Below are positions 14,660-15,344 of a stretch of DNA of 15,344 nucleotides, piece by piece. Source of the stretch: an uncultured Oscillospiraceae bacterium (GTDB lineage Bacteria; Bacillota; Clostridia; Oscillospirales; Acutalibacteraceae); contig UQNI01000048.1 in NCBI GenBank assembly GCA_900542375.1, positions 1 to 15,344 of the forward strand. Reading direction: 5' to 3'. Under the pieces are notes generated by a model, which had not been told where the DNA came from, searched no databases, and saw only the letters and a program-made list of their open reading frames with translations. The position numbers and the translations under genes were made by a program. Position 1 is the stretch's first letter; each line of letters begins with the position of its first letter.

Positions 14660-14962
14660 TTATTGAACTGGATTGTGTACTGTAACTAGTTTTGTGCCGT
14701 CTGGGAATGTAGCTTCGATTTGAACGTCGTGGATCATCTCTGGAACGCCTTCCATAACGTCAGCTCTAGTCAACATTTTTGTACCCAATTGCATTAGTTC
14801 AACAACAGTCTTGCCGTCTCTTGCAAGTTCATGTAGCTGAGCGCAAAGATAGCCAATAGTCTCAACGTAGTTAAGTTTTACCCCTCTTGCTTTTCTTTCT
14901 TCAGCTAGTTTGCCAATGCAGTGCATTTGCAACTTTTCGAGTTCTCTTGGTGTTAATTTCAT
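14660..14962 (-). CDS. ureA: Urease subunit gamma
   Basis: The smallest structural subunit, which packs against alpha and beta in the urease trimer. I take the start at the ATG ending at 14962, giving the canonical 100-residue protein MKLTPRELEKL... An in-frame ATG 13 codons upstream (15001) is rejected because the AGGAGGT ribosome binding site lies eight bases before 14962 and the extra residues are not family-like. Conserved segments are KLNYVETIGYLCAQLHELARDG, MLTRADVMEGVPEMI and the end TFPDGTKLVTVHNPVQ. First gene of the operon, preceded by a leader of about 105 bases with a terminator-like hairpin. Confidence 0.96.
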   Translation of the reverse strand: MKLTPRELEKLQMHCIGKLAEERKARGVKLNYVETIGYLCAQLHELARDGKTVVELMQLGTKMLTRADVMEGVPEMIHDVQIEATFPDGTKLVTVHNPVQ

Positions 14963-14999
14963 TTCTGATAACCTCCTATTTCTGTCGAAAAATTTAAAC

Positions 15000-15056
15000 A
15001 AAAAAAACGTCTTAAAATGAGTAATTAAGAACGCTTTTGTTTACTAATTTAAAAGC
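15000..15056 (-). promoter_or_regulatory. Terminator-like hairpin with competing helix in the ureA leader
   Basis: Minus-strand RNA: arms AAAAGCG-T-TCTTAA (15038-15025) and TTAAGACGTTTT, 9-base loop, one bulged T, directly followed by an eight-T run (15007-15000). This is the form of an intrinsic terminator, placed before the first gene. Upstream GCTTTT (15056-15051) can instead pair with the AAAAGC of the 5' arm (15038-15033), which would break the terminator. An attenuator is therefore possible. The stem is AT-rich and of modest stability. Confidence 0.5.
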
Positions 15057-15073
15057 TTCTAAGCTACGAACAC

Positions 15074-15102
15074 ATTGTATAACAATTTCGCCTTATTGTC
15101 AA
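15074..15102 (-). promoter_or_regulatory. Promoter of the urease operon
   Basis: Minus strand: perfect TTGACA (15102-15097), a 17-base spacer and TACAAT (15079-15074), one base from consensus. The expected start is near 15067, with a leader of about 105 bases before ureA. No other convincing promoter was seen inside the operon. Confidence 0.85.
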
Positions 15103-15152
15103 CTTTTTTTCGTTAAGAAACAACAAATGGTCTAAACGCATAAAAATTTTTC

Positions 15153-15173
15153 TTCATAATTGTAAATTATGAA
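15153..15173. promoter_or_regulatory. 21-base dyad upstream of the urease promoter
   Basis: Perfect arms TTCATAATT and AATTATGAA separated by GTA, centred about 60 bases upstream of the -35 hexamer. The position suits an activator or an upstream regulator site. The sequence does not fit the NikR spacing or the GlnR/TnrA box as I know them, so the binding protein is unknown. Confidence 0.4.
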
Positions 15174-15197
15174 TATTGCATTAATGAAATAGGGCTT

Positions 15198-15340
15198 TTG
15201 AATACTTTTTTCGGCTTAAAGCATAATAAAAAGACACCCCCTGGCGATTCCAGTGCTGGGAAATATTTCTTTATCCAATTTCTAGAAATAAAACAGCATT
15301 TGTCTAAATTGCACAAAAAACAGTAAGCGTGTCTTTTTTT
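15198..15340 (+). ncRNA. Possible small structured RNA bounded by an inverted repeat
   Basis: AAAAAGACAC (15228-15237) and GTGTCTTTTT (15329-15338) form a perfect 10-base terminal helix about 90 bases apart, with a run of seven T's ending at 15340. Inside, CAATTT/AAATTG and CTGG/CCAG arms can also pair. A promoter-like TTGAAT, 18-base spacer and CATAAT (15198-15227) would start an RNA of about 105-110 bases close to the first arm. I recognise no RNA family. The arms could equally be ends of a miniature mobile element or part of a feature cut by the window edge. Confidence 0.3.
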
Positions 15341-15344
15341 AAAT

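Noticed and set aside
14963..15001. A 13-codon N-terminal extension of UreA
   Set aside because: The extension would include the ribosome binding site, and the shorter form has the canonical 100-residue length.
15228..15340. 6S RNA or signal recognition particle RNA
   Set aside because: At about 110 bases it is too short for 6S RNA, and it lacks the conserved tetraloop and bulge of bacterial SRP RNA.

Overview
The window looks like chromosome of a low-GC Gram-positive anaerobe, most likely a member of the Clostridia. The reasons are the AT-rich intergenic DNA, strong AGGAGG-type ribosome binding sites, sigma-A-like promoters with 17-base spacers, U-tract terminators and a DUF4364 protein. 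This placement is inference. I see no insertion sequence, phage gene, CRISPR array or toxin-antitoxin pair. Almost every protein belongs to a known housekeeping or metabolic family, so the less ordinary material is in the non-coding DNA.

Layout, left to right. (1) Positions 43-4105, minus strand: a compact polyamine operon, speD-speA-speE-speB, with its own promoter. It covers arginine to agmatine to putrescine, plus decarboxylated S-adenosylmethionine for spermidine. (2) 4106-4571: a non-coding gap with a 28-bp near-palindrome. (3) 4572-6058, minus strand: a two-gene DNA repair operon, ogt (O6-alkylguanine repair) and nfo (endonuclease IV), with a palindrome over the ogt -35 region. (4) 6064-6770: about 700 bases with no gene but several clean inverted repeats. 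(5) 6771-8204, minus strand: a phosphoglycerate mutase / homoserine kinase-type protein followed 33 bases later by tRNA-Thr(CGU) and a strong terminator. (6) 8263-9530, plus strand: an XRE-family regulator and a DUF4364 protein, each with its own transcription signals. (7) 9553-15102, minus strand: a complete urease operon, ureA-ureB-ureC-ureE-ureF-ureG-ureD, which converges on the DUF4364 gene at a shared perfect palindromic terminator. (8) 15103-15344: non-coding DNA with a dyad upstream of the ure promoter and an inverted-repeat-bounded segment that could be a small RNA.

How the parts may work together: agmatinase releases urea, and urease turns urea into ammonia and CO2. The two operons could therefore recover all the guanidino nitrogen of arginine during polyamine synthesis, although urease may mainly serve external urea. 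The urease transcript carries structured RNA at three points: a terminator-like hairpin in the ureA leader, a hairpin cluster between ureC and ureE, and a hairpin with pseudoknot potential between ureE and ureF. These sit where the abundant structural subunits (ABC) give way to the accessory proteins (EFGD), so they may set subunit stoichiometry. No nickel or urea transporter gene lies inside the window.
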